A DNA stretch of 64,000 nucleotides from DATAOG01 sp963753685 (GTDB lineage Bacteria > Pseudomonadota > Alphaproteobacteria > Geminicoccales > Geminicoccaceae), in NCBI GenBank assembly GCA_963753685.1, contig CAVWDE010000003.1, positions 1-64,000 of the forward strand, read 5' to 3'. Shown piece after piece: positions 37,017-47,299 of the stretch; the first letter of the stretch is position 1, and every line of letters begins with the position of its first letter. Position numbers and translations under genes: made by a program. Below the pieces are notes generated by a model, which had not been told where the DNA came from, did no database searches, and saw only the letters and a list, made by a program, of their open reading frames with translations.

Positions 37017-37031
37017 GGCTGCCGGCGCCGG

Positions 37032-39068
37032 TCACGACGCCTGCAGCTCCTCGTGACGGTGTGCGACCACGGTCTCGGCGAGCTTGTCCGGTACCGGGTT
37101 GAGGTGGTCGTAGCGCCACTCGAAGAAGGCGACCCCCTGGCTCAGCGAGCGCAGGTTGACGATCAGGTCGTGAATCTCGGCCTGCGGGATGCTGGCCGAG
37201 ATCCGATCCCAGCCGGTCCAGTCGGCCTTGGCGTCGTAGCCCAGGATCTGGCCACGCTTCTGGCTGACCAGCTGCAGCGCCCGCGAGGTGTACTCCGTCG
37301 GGACGGAAATCTCGACCGCGAGGATCGGCTCGAGCAGCACCGGTTCGCAGCTCTTCAGGCCCTCTCGCAAGGCGAGCGCGGTCGCCATCCGGAACGCGAT
37401 CTCCGAGCTGTCGACGCTGTGGAACTGGCCATCGAACAGGGTGACGCTGACGTCGACCACCGGGAAGCCGAGCGGCCCGCGCTGCAGGAAGTCGCGGGCA
37501 CCGGCCTCGACCGCGGGGATGTATTGGCGCGGCACGGAGCCACCCACGATCTTGTCCACGAACTCGAAGCCCTCGCCCCGCTGGCGCGGCCTGATCTCGA
37601 TCTTGACGTCGCCGAACTGGCCGTGGCCGCCGCTCTGCTTCTTGTGCCGGCCGTGGCTCTGGGTGCTCTTGCGGATGGTCTCCCGGTAGGCGGTATGCGG
37701 CGGCCGGCCTTCGACCCCGATGTGGTACTTGGAGCGCAGCCGGTCGAGGGCCACCCGCAGATGCATCTCGCCCTGGCCCCAGAGCAGGCTCTGCTGCAGC
37801 TCCGGGTCCTGCTCGAAGCGCAGGCTCGGGTCCTCGTCGATCAGCTTGGCGATCGCCGCCGACAGCTTGACCTCGTCGTTGCGGTTCTCGGCCCGCAGCG
37901 CGAAGGCGTACATGGGGGCGAGCGGCTCCGCGACCGGCAGCTCGACCGGCGCGGGCCCGGCGCCGTTGGCGAGCGTCTGCCCGGTCTTGGCGTCCTCCAG
38001 GCGGCCGAGCCCGACGATCTCGCCGGCGCCGGCGGCCGGCAGATTGTTGTGCTGGGCGCCGAACATGCGGTAGACGCCGCCGACCCGCATGCCGCCGAGG
38101 GTCATGCCGTCCTTGACCTCGCCGGCCCAGATCCGCGCCAGGCACAGCTTGCCGGCGTGCGGCAGATGGTAGTTCTTGAGCACCTGGACCAGCGTGTCGC
38201 CGGACGGATCGATGCCGACCCGCGCCGCGGTCACCGAAGGTGGCGGGGTCTCCTTGAGCAGCGTCTCGAGCAGGCGCCGGACGCCCATGTCGCGGTCGGC
38301 GACCCCCATGAGCACCGGCACGATCTGATCGGAGCCCAGCGTCTTCTGCATGCGTCGGAGGATGTCCTCGGCCGGCGGCTCCTGCTCCTCGAGCAGCATC
38401 TCCATCAGGTCGTCGTCGAAGTCGGCGAGCGTCTCGAGCATCTCGGTGCGCGCCGCCTGCTCGCGCTCGCGGTACTCGTCCGGCAGAGCGATCAGCGCCG
38501 AGGGCGCGCCGTCGTTGTAGCTGTAGGCCTGCTCGGTCACGAGATCGATGTAGCCGACCAGGCTGTCGGCGCGGCCGATCGCGTATTGATGGGGCACGAC
38601 CGGCCGGTCGGACAGATCGCGCAGGCTCTGCAAAAGGTCGCGGTAGGCGACCTCGGAGCGGTCCATCTTGTTGATGAAGATCAGGTGCGGGATCTGGTGC
38701 GCGTCGAGGAACTTGAGCAAGGGCGACACGGTGATCATGCGCTCCAGAACCGGCTCGACCACGATCACCGCGGCGTCGACGCCGAGCAGGACGTTGCGCA
38801 CCTCCTGGGCGAAATCGACGGTTCCCGGGCAATCGAGAAAGCTGACGACGAAGCCCTCGTGCTCGATCGTGGCGGCATTGACCTCGGTGCTCATCTGGCG
38901 CTCGCGCGCCTCGGGCGAGGCATCGCCGACGGTGTTGCCCTCGCCACCGGCCTTGCCCTTGCGGCTGATCGCGCCGGCGACGAACAGCAGGCTTTCCAAA
39001 AGCGTGGTCTTGCCGGTGCCGTTGGGCCCGACGATCGCGACATTCCGGACCGAATCCACCGCGGCCAT
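37032..39068 (-). CDS. Elongation factor G-like GTPase
   Basis: The 678-residue translational GTPase has IVGPNGTGKTTLLESLL (G1), SFLDCPGTVDFAQEVRN (G3) and LIFINKMDRSEVAYRDL (G4). EF-G domains II to V follow, including GRHKKQSGGHGQFGDVKIEI and IPAVEAGARDFLQRGPLGFP. It belongs to the EF-G-like paralogues common in alphaproteobacteria rather than to canonical fusA, which normally sits in the str operon with ribosomal genes. G1 is GPNGTGKTT rather than the usual GHVDHGKTT. Specific function is unsettled. It is preceded by the ABC-F gene on the same strand. Confidence 0.9.
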   Translation of the reverse strand: MAAVDSVRNVAIVGPNGTGKTTLLESLLFVAGAISRKGKAGGEGNTVGDASPEARERQMSTEVNAATIEHEGFVVSFLDCPGTVDFAQEVRNVLLGVDAAVIVVEPVLERMITVSPLLKFLDAHQIPHLIFINKMDRSEVAYRDLLQSLRDLSDRPVVPHQYAIGRADSLVGYIDLVTEQAYSYNDGAPSALIALPDEYREREQAARTEMLETLADFDDDLMEMLLEEQEPPAEDILRRMQKTLGSDQIVPVLMGVADRDMGVRRLLETLLKETPPPSVTAARVGIDPSGDTLVQVLKNYHLPHAGKLCLARIWAGEVKDGMTLGGMRVGGVYRMFGAQHNNLPAAGAGEIVGLGRLEDAKTGQTLANGAGPAPVELPVAEPLAPMYAFALRAENRNDEVKLSAAIAKLIDEDPSLRFEQDPELQQSLLWGQGEMHLRVALDRLRSKYHIGVEGRPPHTAYRETIRKSTQSHGRHKKQSGGHGQFGDVKIEIRPRQRGEGFEFVDKIVGGSVPRQYIPAVEAGARDFLQRGPLGFPVVDVSVTLFDGQFHSVDSSEIAFRMATALALREGLKSCEPVLLEPILAVEISVPTEYTSRALQLVSQKRGQILGYDAKADWTGWDRISASIPQAEIHDLIVNLRSLSQGVAFFEWRYDHLNPVPDKLAETVVAHRHEELQAS

Positions 39069-39210
39069 GGCAATCTCCCTGGGTTGCTGTAGCCGTCTGG
39101 ACTGGCTTCGCCACCTCCGGGCAGCGCCGACGGCCCTTGCTCGACCCTCAGTCTTGACAAGCCGCGCGTCGATGGCAACTCGAAAGTCAACAAAACGTCA
39201 CCGTCGCTCG

Positions 39211-41079
<1,869 letters not shown>

Positions 41080-41429
41080 GGCGGCCGCCACATAGCACGC
41101 CCCGCCGCGCCGCCCAATCCCCGGCCGGCACGATCGGTGTCAGCGCAGCCGCATCGCCGCCAGGCTCGTGGTTGACCTGAACGTGAAGCGACGTGAACCG
41201 GGAATCGGAGTAAACTTCATCGCCGCCGCCGCCGATCCGCCATGACATGGAGATGTCTCGCTTGATTGGATAGTATAAAGTGGCGCAGGTATTGCAGTGA
41301 ACTTAATGTGATCGCCGGTAACGGGTTCGTGTGACGATCGTGATTGGATATCTGGCGGCCCTACGACATATCGTCGACGCGACGGTGCTGGTCGCACTGC
41401 TGGAATGACAAATCCACGGAGGACGTGAC
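41080..41429. other. Divergent promoter region, abc-f / Met-rich protein
   Basis: No gene. The right half is less GC-rich and should contain the promoter of the methionine-rich protein. GGTAAC (about 41315) followed by CGTG could be part of an ECF-type promoter, but I cannot establish this. GGAGG lies seven bases before ATG 41430. Confidence 0.35.
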
Positions 41430-41750
41430 ATGAAGATGTTGCTGGCGACGACGATCGTTTCTGGGATGCTGATCGCACCGGCGTTTGCTCAGATGGCTTC
41501 GGACATGAGCTGCGCCGACTTCACCGCCATGGACTCGAGCGGACAGATGGCCGCCATGGACTCGATGGCAACCGGGATGAAATCCGGCGACATGACGTCC
41601 GACAAGATGGCTTCGTCGGGCAATATGGCCTCCGACAACATGGGTTCGGACAAGATGGGGGTCACGGCCGAGAGTGTTGCCCAGGCCTGCGCCGGCCAGC
41701 CCGACATGACGGTCCACGACGCCATGGAGAAGGCCAAGATGGGCAAGTAG
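41430..41750 (+). CDS. Methionine-rich periplasmic protein (MrpX- or HdeA-like)
   Basis: The 106-residue precursor has a Sec signal MKMLLATTIVSGMLIAPAFA with cleavage before QMASDM. The mature part of about 85 residues has 15 methionines, many in spaced units such as SDKMASSGNMASDNMGSDKM. Two cysteines (SCADF and QACAGQ) frame this region as in HdeA-type proteins. Methionine-rich periplasmic peptides such as Azospira MrpX act as oxidant sinks regenerated by a YedY-type reductase. Such a reductase and a cytochrome b follow directly. A GC hairpin after the stop would let this gene be expressed at higher level than the two downstream genes. Copper binding or acid-stress chaperoning are alternatives. 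Confidence 0.75.
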   Translation: MKMLLATTIVSGMLIAPAFAQMASDMSCADFTAMDSSGQMAAMDSMATGMKSGDMTSDKMASSGNMASDNMGSDKMGVTAESVAQACAGQPDMTVHDAMEKAKMGK

Positions 41751-41767
41751 CCCATCGATCGACCGTG

Positions 41768-41794
41768 GCGGAGGGGCGCGCTCCGCCCCTCCGC
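41768..41794 (+). terminator. GC-rich hairpin after the Met-rich protein gene
   Basis: A perfect 11-bp stem GCGGAGGGGCG/CGCCCCTCCGC closes a five-base loop, 17 bp after the stop. No T tract follows, so it may be a partial terminator or an mRNA-stabilising structure rather than a full stop. It separates the small gene from the cytochrome b gene 32 bp further on. Confidence 0.55.
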
Positions 41795-41826
41795 AGGCAC
41801 CTCGCCCGCGCACAGCGTGAACGACC

Positions 41827-42696
41827 ATGACCGCCATCGACCACGACTTAGTGATGTCGCCGCAGGCGTCGGCCTCCGACGACCGCGTCATCCGCCGTCA
41901 CCGGCTTTCGACCCGGCTCTGGCACTGGACCAACGCGATCGCGTTCTTTGTCCTCCTGATGAGCGGGCTCATGATCTTCAATGCCCATCCGCGCCTCTAC
42001 TGGGGCCAGTATGGCGCCAATCCCGATCCCGCCTGGCTCGAGATCGGCAACCAAGGGCAGCGCGGCTTCCTGCGGGTCGGCGGCCTCACGATCGAGACCA
42101 CGGGCGTCCTCGGTGTCTGGAAGAACCCGAACGGCCAGTGGCAGGCGCGGGCGTTTCCGTCCTGGGCGACGATCCCCTCCAGCTACGACCTGGCGCTCGC
42201 CCGACGCTGGCATCTGACCTTTGCCTGGCTGTTCGCGGGCGGCATCGTGCTCTACGGTATCTGGAGCCTCGTCAACGGGCACCTGCGGCGCGATCTCACG
42301 CCAGCGCGCGCAGAGCTGAAACCCGCGCACATTCTCCACGACATCAAGCAACACGCGACCTTGAACTTCCCGAAGGGCGAGGCCGCGCGCCACTACAACA
42401 CGCTTCAGAAGCTCGCCTATCTCGCCGTCCTCGGCATCCTGATCCCGGTCATGATCCTCGCCGGCCTGACGCTCTCGCCCGCGATGGCCGCCGCCTGGCC
42501 CTGGCTCCTCGATCTGTTCGGCGGCCGCCAGTCGGCCCGCTCGATCCACTTCATCACGGCTTTGCTGCTGATCCTGTTCGTTGTCGTCCATCTCGCGATG
42601 GTGGTGCTGGCCGGGCCCTTCAACGAGGTCCGCTCGATGATCACCGGCCGCTACCGTCTGCCGAGGGAGAAGCCGTCGTGCGAAAGACCCTCCTGA
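41827..42696 (+). CDS. Cytochrome b/b561-family membrane subunit
   Basis: A 289-residue membrane protein with about four transmembrane helices. HRLSTRLWHWTNAIAFFVLL carries a likely heme histidine, followed by RRWHLTFAWLFAGGIVLYGI, KLAYLAVLGILIPVMILAGL and HFITALLLILFVVVHLAMVV with further histidines. This is the di-heme b561-like group that feeds electrons from the quinone pool to periplasmic partners. The 3' end overlaps the GTG start of the molybdoenzyme, so the two are translationally coupled and probably form one complex. It plays the role YedZ/MsrQ plays for YedY/MsrP, although it is not a close MsrQ relative. Confidence 0.85.
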   Translation: MTAIDHDLVMSPQASASDDRVIRRHRLSTRLWHWTNAIAFFVLLMSGLMIFNAHPRLYWGQYGANPDPAWLEIGNQGQRGFLRVGGLTIETTGVLGVWKNPNGQWQARAFPSWATIPSSYDLALARRWHLTFAWLFAGGIVLYGIWSLVNGHLRRDLTPARAELKPAHILHDIKQHATLNFPKGEAARHYNTLQKLAYLAVLGILIPVMILAGLTLSPAMAAAWPWLLDLFGGRQSARSIHFITALLLILFVVVHLAMVVLAGPFNEVRSMITGRYRLPREKPSCERPS

Positions 42697-43442
42697 CCCG
42701 CCGGCGCCTGCTCTCGTCGCTCGCCCTGGGCGGCTCCGCTTCCCTGCTATCGGGGTGCGACCAGCTCAGCCAAAGTCCGGCATTCCTGAACCTCCTCGCC
42801 TCCGGTGAATGGCTGAGCTACCACGTCCAGCGCCTGATCGGCGGCTCGGCGCTGGCCCGCGAATACGCGGAATCGGACATGTCTCCGGACTTCCGCACCA
42901 ACGGCAACACCAGGCCGCGCAGCGACGACTGGGCCCGCCAGGCCGCCCAGAACTTCGCCAACTACCGGCTCGTGGTCGGCGGTCTCGTCGAAGCGCCGCA
43001 GTCGTTCTCGCTCGCCGACCTCCGTGCGATGCCGTCGCGCACCCAGATCACGCGCCATGACTGCGTCGAGGGCTGGAGTGCCATCGGCAAATGGACCGGC
43101 GTGCCGCTCAAAGCCGTGCTCGACCGGGTGCTGCTGAAACCGAACGCGCGCTACATCGTCCTGCACTGCGCCGACGATTTCCGCGGCACGCCCTACTACG
43201 AGAGCATCGATCTGGTCGACGCCTTCCATCCCCAGACCATTCTTGCCTACGACATGAACGACGGCGTCCTGCCGATCGGCCACGGCGCGCCGCTCCGCCT
43301 TCGGGTCGAGCGCCAGCTCGGCTACAAACACGCGAAATTCATCATGCGCATCGAGGCGGTCGACGGCCTCGCCGCGATCGGTCGCGGTCAAGGCGGCTTC
43401 TGGGAGGACGTCGCCGACTACGATTGGTATGCCGGGATATGA
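42678..43442 (+). CDS. SUOX/YedY-like molybdopterin oxidoreductase
   Basis: The 254-residue protein has a twin-arginine leader RKTLLTRRRLLSSLALGGSA, ending in a lipobox-like LLSGC, so it is likely exported folded and perhaps lipid-anchored. The Moco domain shows FSLADLRAMPSRTQITRHDC with the molybdenum-ligand cysteine, EGWSAIGKWTGVPLKAVLDR, and YDMNDGVLPIGHGAPLRLRV. It lacks a dimerisation or heme domain, as in MsrP/YedY. GTG 42678 is preceded by GAGGGAG and overlaps the cytochrome gene by 19 bp. A methionine sulfoxide reductase role is inferred from the adjoining methionine-rich protein. Confidence 0.85.
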   Translation: MRKTLLTRRRLLSSLALGGSASLLSGCDQLSQSPAFLNLLASGEWLSYHVQRLIGGSALAREYAESDMSPDFRTNGNTRPRSDDWARQAAQNFANYRLVVGGLVEAPQSFSLADLRAMPSRTQITRHDCVEGWSAIGKWTGVPLKAVLDRVLLKPNARYIVLHCADDFRGTPYYESIDLVDAFHPQTILAYDMNDGVLPIGHGAPLRLRVERQLGYKHAKFIMRIEAVDGLAAIGRGQGGFWEDVADYDWYAGI

Positions 43443-43588
43443 GAGGACGCGCACGGCTCCTTTCCCGATCTCCGAGCGCTCACCATTCTTGGGTGCGATG
43501 ACAGGGCCAAGCCAACATCGCTGGGCTTGCGCCGCAAAAGCGCTATGTGCAATTCTTGAGGATCATTTACACATGAAAGAGCGGCGCG

Positions 43589-43807
43589 GTGCGGACCAAC
43601 ATCGAGATCGACGACGCGCTCCTTGCCGAGGCGATGGCGGCAACCGGCCTCAAGACCAAACGGAAAGTCGTCGAGGCGGGTCTGCGGCTTCTGGCGCGGC
43701 AGAAACGGCAGGCGGACGCCCGAAAGCTGTTCGGCCGCATCCGATGGGAGGGCGATCTCCATCGAGAGCGTCTTGATGAACCGGACGCTCCCGACCGAGA
43801 CCCATGA
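43589..43807 (+). CDS. vapB: VapB-family antitoxin
   Basis: A 72-residue antitoxin with an N-terminal ribbon-helix-helix: MRTNIEIDDALLAEAMAATG, then LKTKRKVVEAGLRLLARQKR. The rest is the toxin-binding tail. It starts with GTG 43589. The stop overlaps the vapC start in ATGA, the normal TA coupling. VapB would bind the operon promoter and neutralise VapC. Confidence 0.9.
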   Translation: MRTNIEIDDALLAEAMAATGLKTKRKVVEAGLRLLARQKRQADARKLFGRIRWEGDLHRERLDEPDAPDRDP

Positions 43808-44235
43808 GAGTGTTCGTCGACAGCTCGGTATGGGTCGACCACCTGCGTGGCGCACGGACACGCGAGACCGCCATATTCGACGGGGTGCTCGCTTTCTTGG
43901 ACCCCAAGCGCAAGCAGGACGATCGCCAGGCCGGTGTCAGTCTCCTCGTCGGCGATCTCGTTCTGTGTGAGGTCCTGCGCGGCATACCGGATCATCGCGA
44001 GCACGCAGCGGTGAGAGCCACCATGCTGAGTTTCGAGCTGGTGGCGGTGGGTGGTGTCGATTTGGCGCTGCGGGCGGCCGATCACTATCGTGCGTTACGG
44101 CGCCTCGGAATCACGGTGCGCAAGACCATCGATCTCCTGATCGGCACCTACTGTATCGCCCAGGATTGCGATTTGCTGCACAGCGATCGGGATTTCGATC
44201 CGATGACCGAGCACTTGGGGCTGCGCACGCTATGA
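43804..44235 (+). CDS. vapC: VapC-family PIN-domain ribonuclease toxin
   Basis: A 143-residue PIN nuclease. Acidic catalytic residues are visible in VFVDSSVWVDHL, in LLVGDLVLCEVLRG, in TIDLLIGTYC and in LLHSDRDFDPM near the end. VapC toxins cut tRNA or rRNA when unopposed. The intact pair with vapB suggests a working module. It sits between the molybdoenzyme and the epimerase and has no evident link to either. Confidence 0.92.
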   Translation: MRVFVDSSVWVDHLRGARTRETAIFDGVLAFLDPKRKQDDRQAGVSLLVGDLVLCEVLRGIPDHREHAAVRATMLSFELVAVGGVDLALRAADHYRALRRLGITVRKTIDLLIGTYCIAQDCDLLHSDRDFDPMTEHLGLRTL

Positions 44236-44287
44236 GTCGCGCTCGAAGGAGCTGTTCCTCGCTCTCGCGAGGGCGCCGACGGTTGCG

Positions 44288-45271
44288 CTACGTCCCGTGG
44301 TACTCGCGGTACCAGGCGACGAAGCGGGGCAGGCCCTCCTCGATCGGGGTCCTGGGCTCGAAGCCGAGGTCGCGGCGGCTGGCCTCGATGTCGGCATAGG
44401 TCCGGACGACGTCGCCGGGCGGCAGGGGGGCGAGGCGGATCTCGGCCCGCATCCCGAGCGCCTCTTCCAGCACGCTCACGAAGTGGCGCAGTGCGACCGG
44501 GCGGTGGTTGCCGAGGTTGTAGAGCTGGTGTGGCGTGCCCTCGTCGGCTGAAGGTGGCCGGTCGAGGGCGGCGAGCACGCCGGCGACGACGTCGTCGATG
44601 TAGGTGAAATCGCGCTCCATCTCGCCCTGGTTGTAGAGCGTGATTGGCCGGCCGGCGGTGATCGCGTCCGCGAACCGGTAAGCCGCCATGTCCGGTCGGC
44701 CCCAGGGCCCGTAGACGGTGAAGAAGCGGAGCCCGGTCGCGGGGATGCGGTAGAGGTGGCTGTAGCAGTGGCTGAGCAGTTCGTCCGCGCGCTTGGTCGC
44801 GGCGTACAGCGAGATCGGCTGGTCGACCCGGTCCTCGACCGCGAACGGGATCTTGGTGTTGCCGCCGTAGACCGAGCTCGAGCTGGCGTAGACCAGATGG
44901 CGCAGCGCCGGCAGTTCGTGCCGGCAGACCTCGAGGATGACCATGTGGCCCTGGAGGTTGCTCCGGGCATAGTCGAAGGGTGCGGTGAGCGAATGACGGA
45001 CGCCGGCCTGTGCGGCCAGATGGACGACCCCCGAGATCGCGTCCCGATGGGCCCGCGCGAGCGCCGTGATCGCCTCGAGGTCGGCGATGTCGGCCTCTTC
45101 GAAGGCGAAGCCTGCGTGTGCCTGCAGGCGCTCGAGGCGCGCCCGCTTGAGCGCCGGGTCGTAGTAGCCGTTCAGATCGTCGACGCCGAGCACCGCCTCG
45201 CCACGCGCCAGCAGGGCCAGGGTAACGTGGTAGCCGATGAAGCCGGCACTGCCGGTGACCAGAACCGTCAT
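44288..45271 (-). CDS. NAD-dependent epimerase, UDP-glucuronate 4-epimerase-like
   Basis: A 327-residue extended SDR. TVLVTGSAGFIGYHVTLALL binds NAD, VVHLAAQAGVRHSL is the family's second motif, and the catalytic set is VYASSSSVYGGNTKIPF with SLYAATKRADELLSHCYSHL (Tyr and Lys). TVYGPWGRPDMAAYRFADAI is typical of UDP-glucuronate 4-epimerases, which make UDP-galacturonate for capsule or LPS. ATG 45271 was used, where similarity begins. No glycosyltransferases are adjacent. Confidence 0.88.
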   Translation of the reverse strand: MTVLVTGSAGFIGYHVTLALLARGEAVLGVDDLNGYYDPALKRARLERLQAHAGFAFEEADIADLEAITALARAHRDAISGVVHLAAQAGVRHSLTAPFDYARSNLQGHMVILEVCRHELPALRHLVYASSSSVYGGNTKIPFAVEDRVDQPISLYAATKRADELLSHCYSHLYRIPATGLRFFTVYGPWGRPDMAAYRFADAITAGRPITLYNQGEMERDFTYIDDVVAGVLAALDRPPSADEGTPHQLYNLGNHRPVALRHFVSVLEEALGMRAEIRLAPLPPGDVVRTYADIEASRRDLGFEPRTPIEEGLPRFVAWYREYHGT

Positions 45272-45342
45272 CGTGGACGCTTTCCCCTCGGCGAGCATGC
45301 GTCGGACTGGGCCGCCGTCCCGCCTGGCGGCCGGCCGTCAAA

Positions 45343-45759
45343 TCATCGCTCGGGCGGCACGCGCTGGCAGAAATAGACCCGGGCGTAGCCGTCCTCAACG
45401 CGTCTCGCCGTCTCGTAGTAGCCCAGGGCCGGGTAGAGGGCCAGCGCGCCGGTCATCACCTCGTGGGTGTAGAGCTGGACCTCGCCGAGCCCCAGGCGAC
45501 GCGCTTCGGCGGTGGCGAACGCCATCAGACGGCGCCCGACCCCCTGGCGCTGCCGCTCCGGGCGGACCGCGACCACGTCGACGAACAGATGATCGGGCTT
45601 GGCCGTGCAGACGATCACGCCGAGCACCGCGCCGTCCGCCACCAGGACGTGGACCTGGCCATTCGCGATCAGCGCCCGGTAGTCGGCCAGCATCGGCGCG
45701 GGCGGCTTGCCGATCTCCTTGATGAAACCCCGGAACGCGGCCTCGACACAGGCCTCCAC
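45343..45759 (-). CDS. GNAT-family N-acetyltransferase
   Basis: A 138-residue reading with the acetyl-CoA motif VRPERQRQGVGRRLMAFATA and a C-terminal LYPALGYYETARRVEDGYAR. The GTG at 45759 probably does not mark the true start. The in-frame upstream codons RRATAADRTVVEACVEAAFR look like the usual GNAT beginning, but no ATG or GTG is present there, so a rare initiator or a lost start must be assumed. Substrate unknown. It lies upstream of neither partner in an obvious operon. Confidence 0.75.
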   Translation of the reverse strand: MEACVEAAFRGFIKEIGKPPAPMLADYRALIANGQVHVLVADGAVLGVIVCTAKPDHLFVDVVAVRPERQRQGVGRRLMAFATAEARRLGLGEVQLYTHEVMTGALALYPALGYYETARRVEDGYARVYFCQRVPPER

Positions 45760-45830
45760 AACCGTTCGATCCGCGGCCGTCGCGCGTCGGATCTGCGCGT
45801 CCCTATCGGACAGATTTGCGGCCCCGAGGC

Positions 45831-47240
45831 TCAGATGTGGAGCGGCAGGCCGTGGGCCGCGAGCGCTGCCTCCTTGATCGCCTCCTCGAGGGTCGGATGG
45901 GCGTGACAGGTCCGGGCCAGATCCTCCGAGGACGCCCCGAACTCCATCGCCAGCGCCGCCTCGCCGATCATGGTGCCGGCCTCGGCGCCGATGATGTGCA
46001 CCCCGAGCAGGCGGTCGCTCGCGGCCTCCGCCAGGATCTTGACGAAGCCGTCGGTCTGACCGGTGGCGCGCGCCCGGGCGTTGGCCGAGAACGGAAACTT
46101 ACCGGTCTTGTACGCGATGCCCGCGTCCCTGAGCTGCTCCTCGGACTTGCCGACCGAGGCGACCTCGGGCGCGGTATAGATCACCGCCGGGATCGCGTCG
46201 TAGTCGATGTGCGGTCGCTGGCCGGCCAGATGCTCGGCGACGCACACACCTTCGTCCTCGGCCTTGTGCGCCAGCATCGGCCCGCGGATCACGTCGCCGA
46301 TCGCGTAGATCCCCTGGGCGGCGGTTCCGAACTGACCGTTGACCTCGATCCGGCCATGGTTGTCGGGGGTCAGGTTCACGGTCTCGAGGCCGAGGCCTTC
46401 GGTGTAGGGTCGCCGGCCGACCGCGACCAGCACCACGTCCGCCTTCATCCGCTCCGGCTCGCCGCCGTCGACCGCCTCGGTCGTGACCACGAGGCGATCG
46501 CCACCATTGTCGACCTCGGTGACCTTGGTCGCGAGCTTGAAGCCCAGGCCCTGGCGCGACAGCAGGCGCTGGAACTGACGCGAGACCTCGAGGTCCATGC
46601 CGGGCGTGATCCGGTCCAGGAACTCGACCACGGTGACTTTGGCGCCGAGCCGGCGCCAGACCGTGCCGAGCTCGAGGCCGATGTAGCCGCCGCCGACCAC
46701 CAGCAGATGCGCCGGTACCTCCTCGAGCTCGAGCGCGCCGGTCGAGGACACGATCCGCTGCTCGTCGATCTCGACGCCTGCGAGCGGCGCCACCTCGGAG
46801 CCGGTCGCGAGCACGATCGAGCGTGCCGCGAGCTCCTGGCTGCCGCCGGCATTGAGCTCGACCTGTACCCGGCCGGGGCCATTCAGCCGGCCGGTGCCCT
46901 TGAACGCGGTCACCTTGTTCTTGCGGAACAGGAACTCGACCCCTTGGGTCAGCTCCTTCACCACCTTGCTCTTCTGGTCCTGCATGGCGCCGAGATCGAG
47001 CTCGACGGTCGGCACCTTGATGCCATAGGCGTTGAGGCCGTCGCGCGCCTCGGCGTACAGCTCGGACGAGTGCAGCAGCGCCTTGGAGGGGATGCAGCCG
47101 ATGTTCAGGCAGGTGCCGCCGAAGCTGCCGCGCTTGTCGACGCACGCCACCTTCATGCCGAGCTGGGCCGCGCGGATCGCGCACACGTAACCGCCGGGGC
47201 CGGCGCCGATCACCACCACATCGAAGCTGTCGTCCGTCAT
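45831..47240 (-). CDS. lpd: Dihydrolipoyl dehydrogenase (E3)
   Basis: The 469-residue FAD enzyme reoxidises the lipoyl arm of the E2 subunit and reduces NAD. VVIGAGPGGYVCAIRAAQLG binds FAD, GGTCLNIGCIPSKALLHSSE has the redox cysteine pair, VVGGGYIGLELGTVWRRLGA binds NAD, YAIGDVIRGPMLAHKAEDEG the second FAD site, and HAHPTLEEAIKEAAL contains the catalytic His-Glu of the dimer interface. It is the last gene of the suc cluster, 59 bp after sucB. Confidence 0.95.
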   Translation of the reverse strand: MTDDSFDVVVIGAGPGGYVCAIRAAQLGMKVACVDKRGSFGGTCLNIGCIPSKALLHSSELYAEARDGLNAYGIKVPTVELDLGAMQDQKSKVVKELTQGVEFLFRKNKVTAFKGTGRLNGPGRVQVELNAGGSQELAARSIVLATGSEVAPLAGVEIDEQRIVSSTGALELEEVPAHLLVVGGGYIGLELGTVWRRLGAKVTVVEFLDRITPGMDLEVSRQFQRLLSRQGLGFKLATKVTEVDNGGDRLVVTTEAVDGGEPERMKADVVLVAVGRRPYTEGLGLETVNLTPDNHGRIEVNGQFGTAAQGIYAIGDVIRGPMLAHKAEDEGVCVAEHLAGQRPHIDYDAIPAVIYTAPEVASVGKSEEQLRDAGIAYKTGKFPFSANARARATGQTDGFVKILAEAASDRLLGVHIIGAEAGTMIGEAALAMEFGASSEDLARTCHAHPTLEEAIKEAALAAHGLPLHI

Positions 47241-47299
47241 CCACCGTCTCGTCGTGAAGGTTCGTTCATGGCCTGGTCCGGCGCGCCCGTCCGCCGCGT

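Noticed and set aside
41560..41670. Short repeated units that could hint at a CRISPR or tandem array
   Set aside because: The units are degenerate coding repeats of the Met-rich protein, with no constant repeat-spacer pattern.
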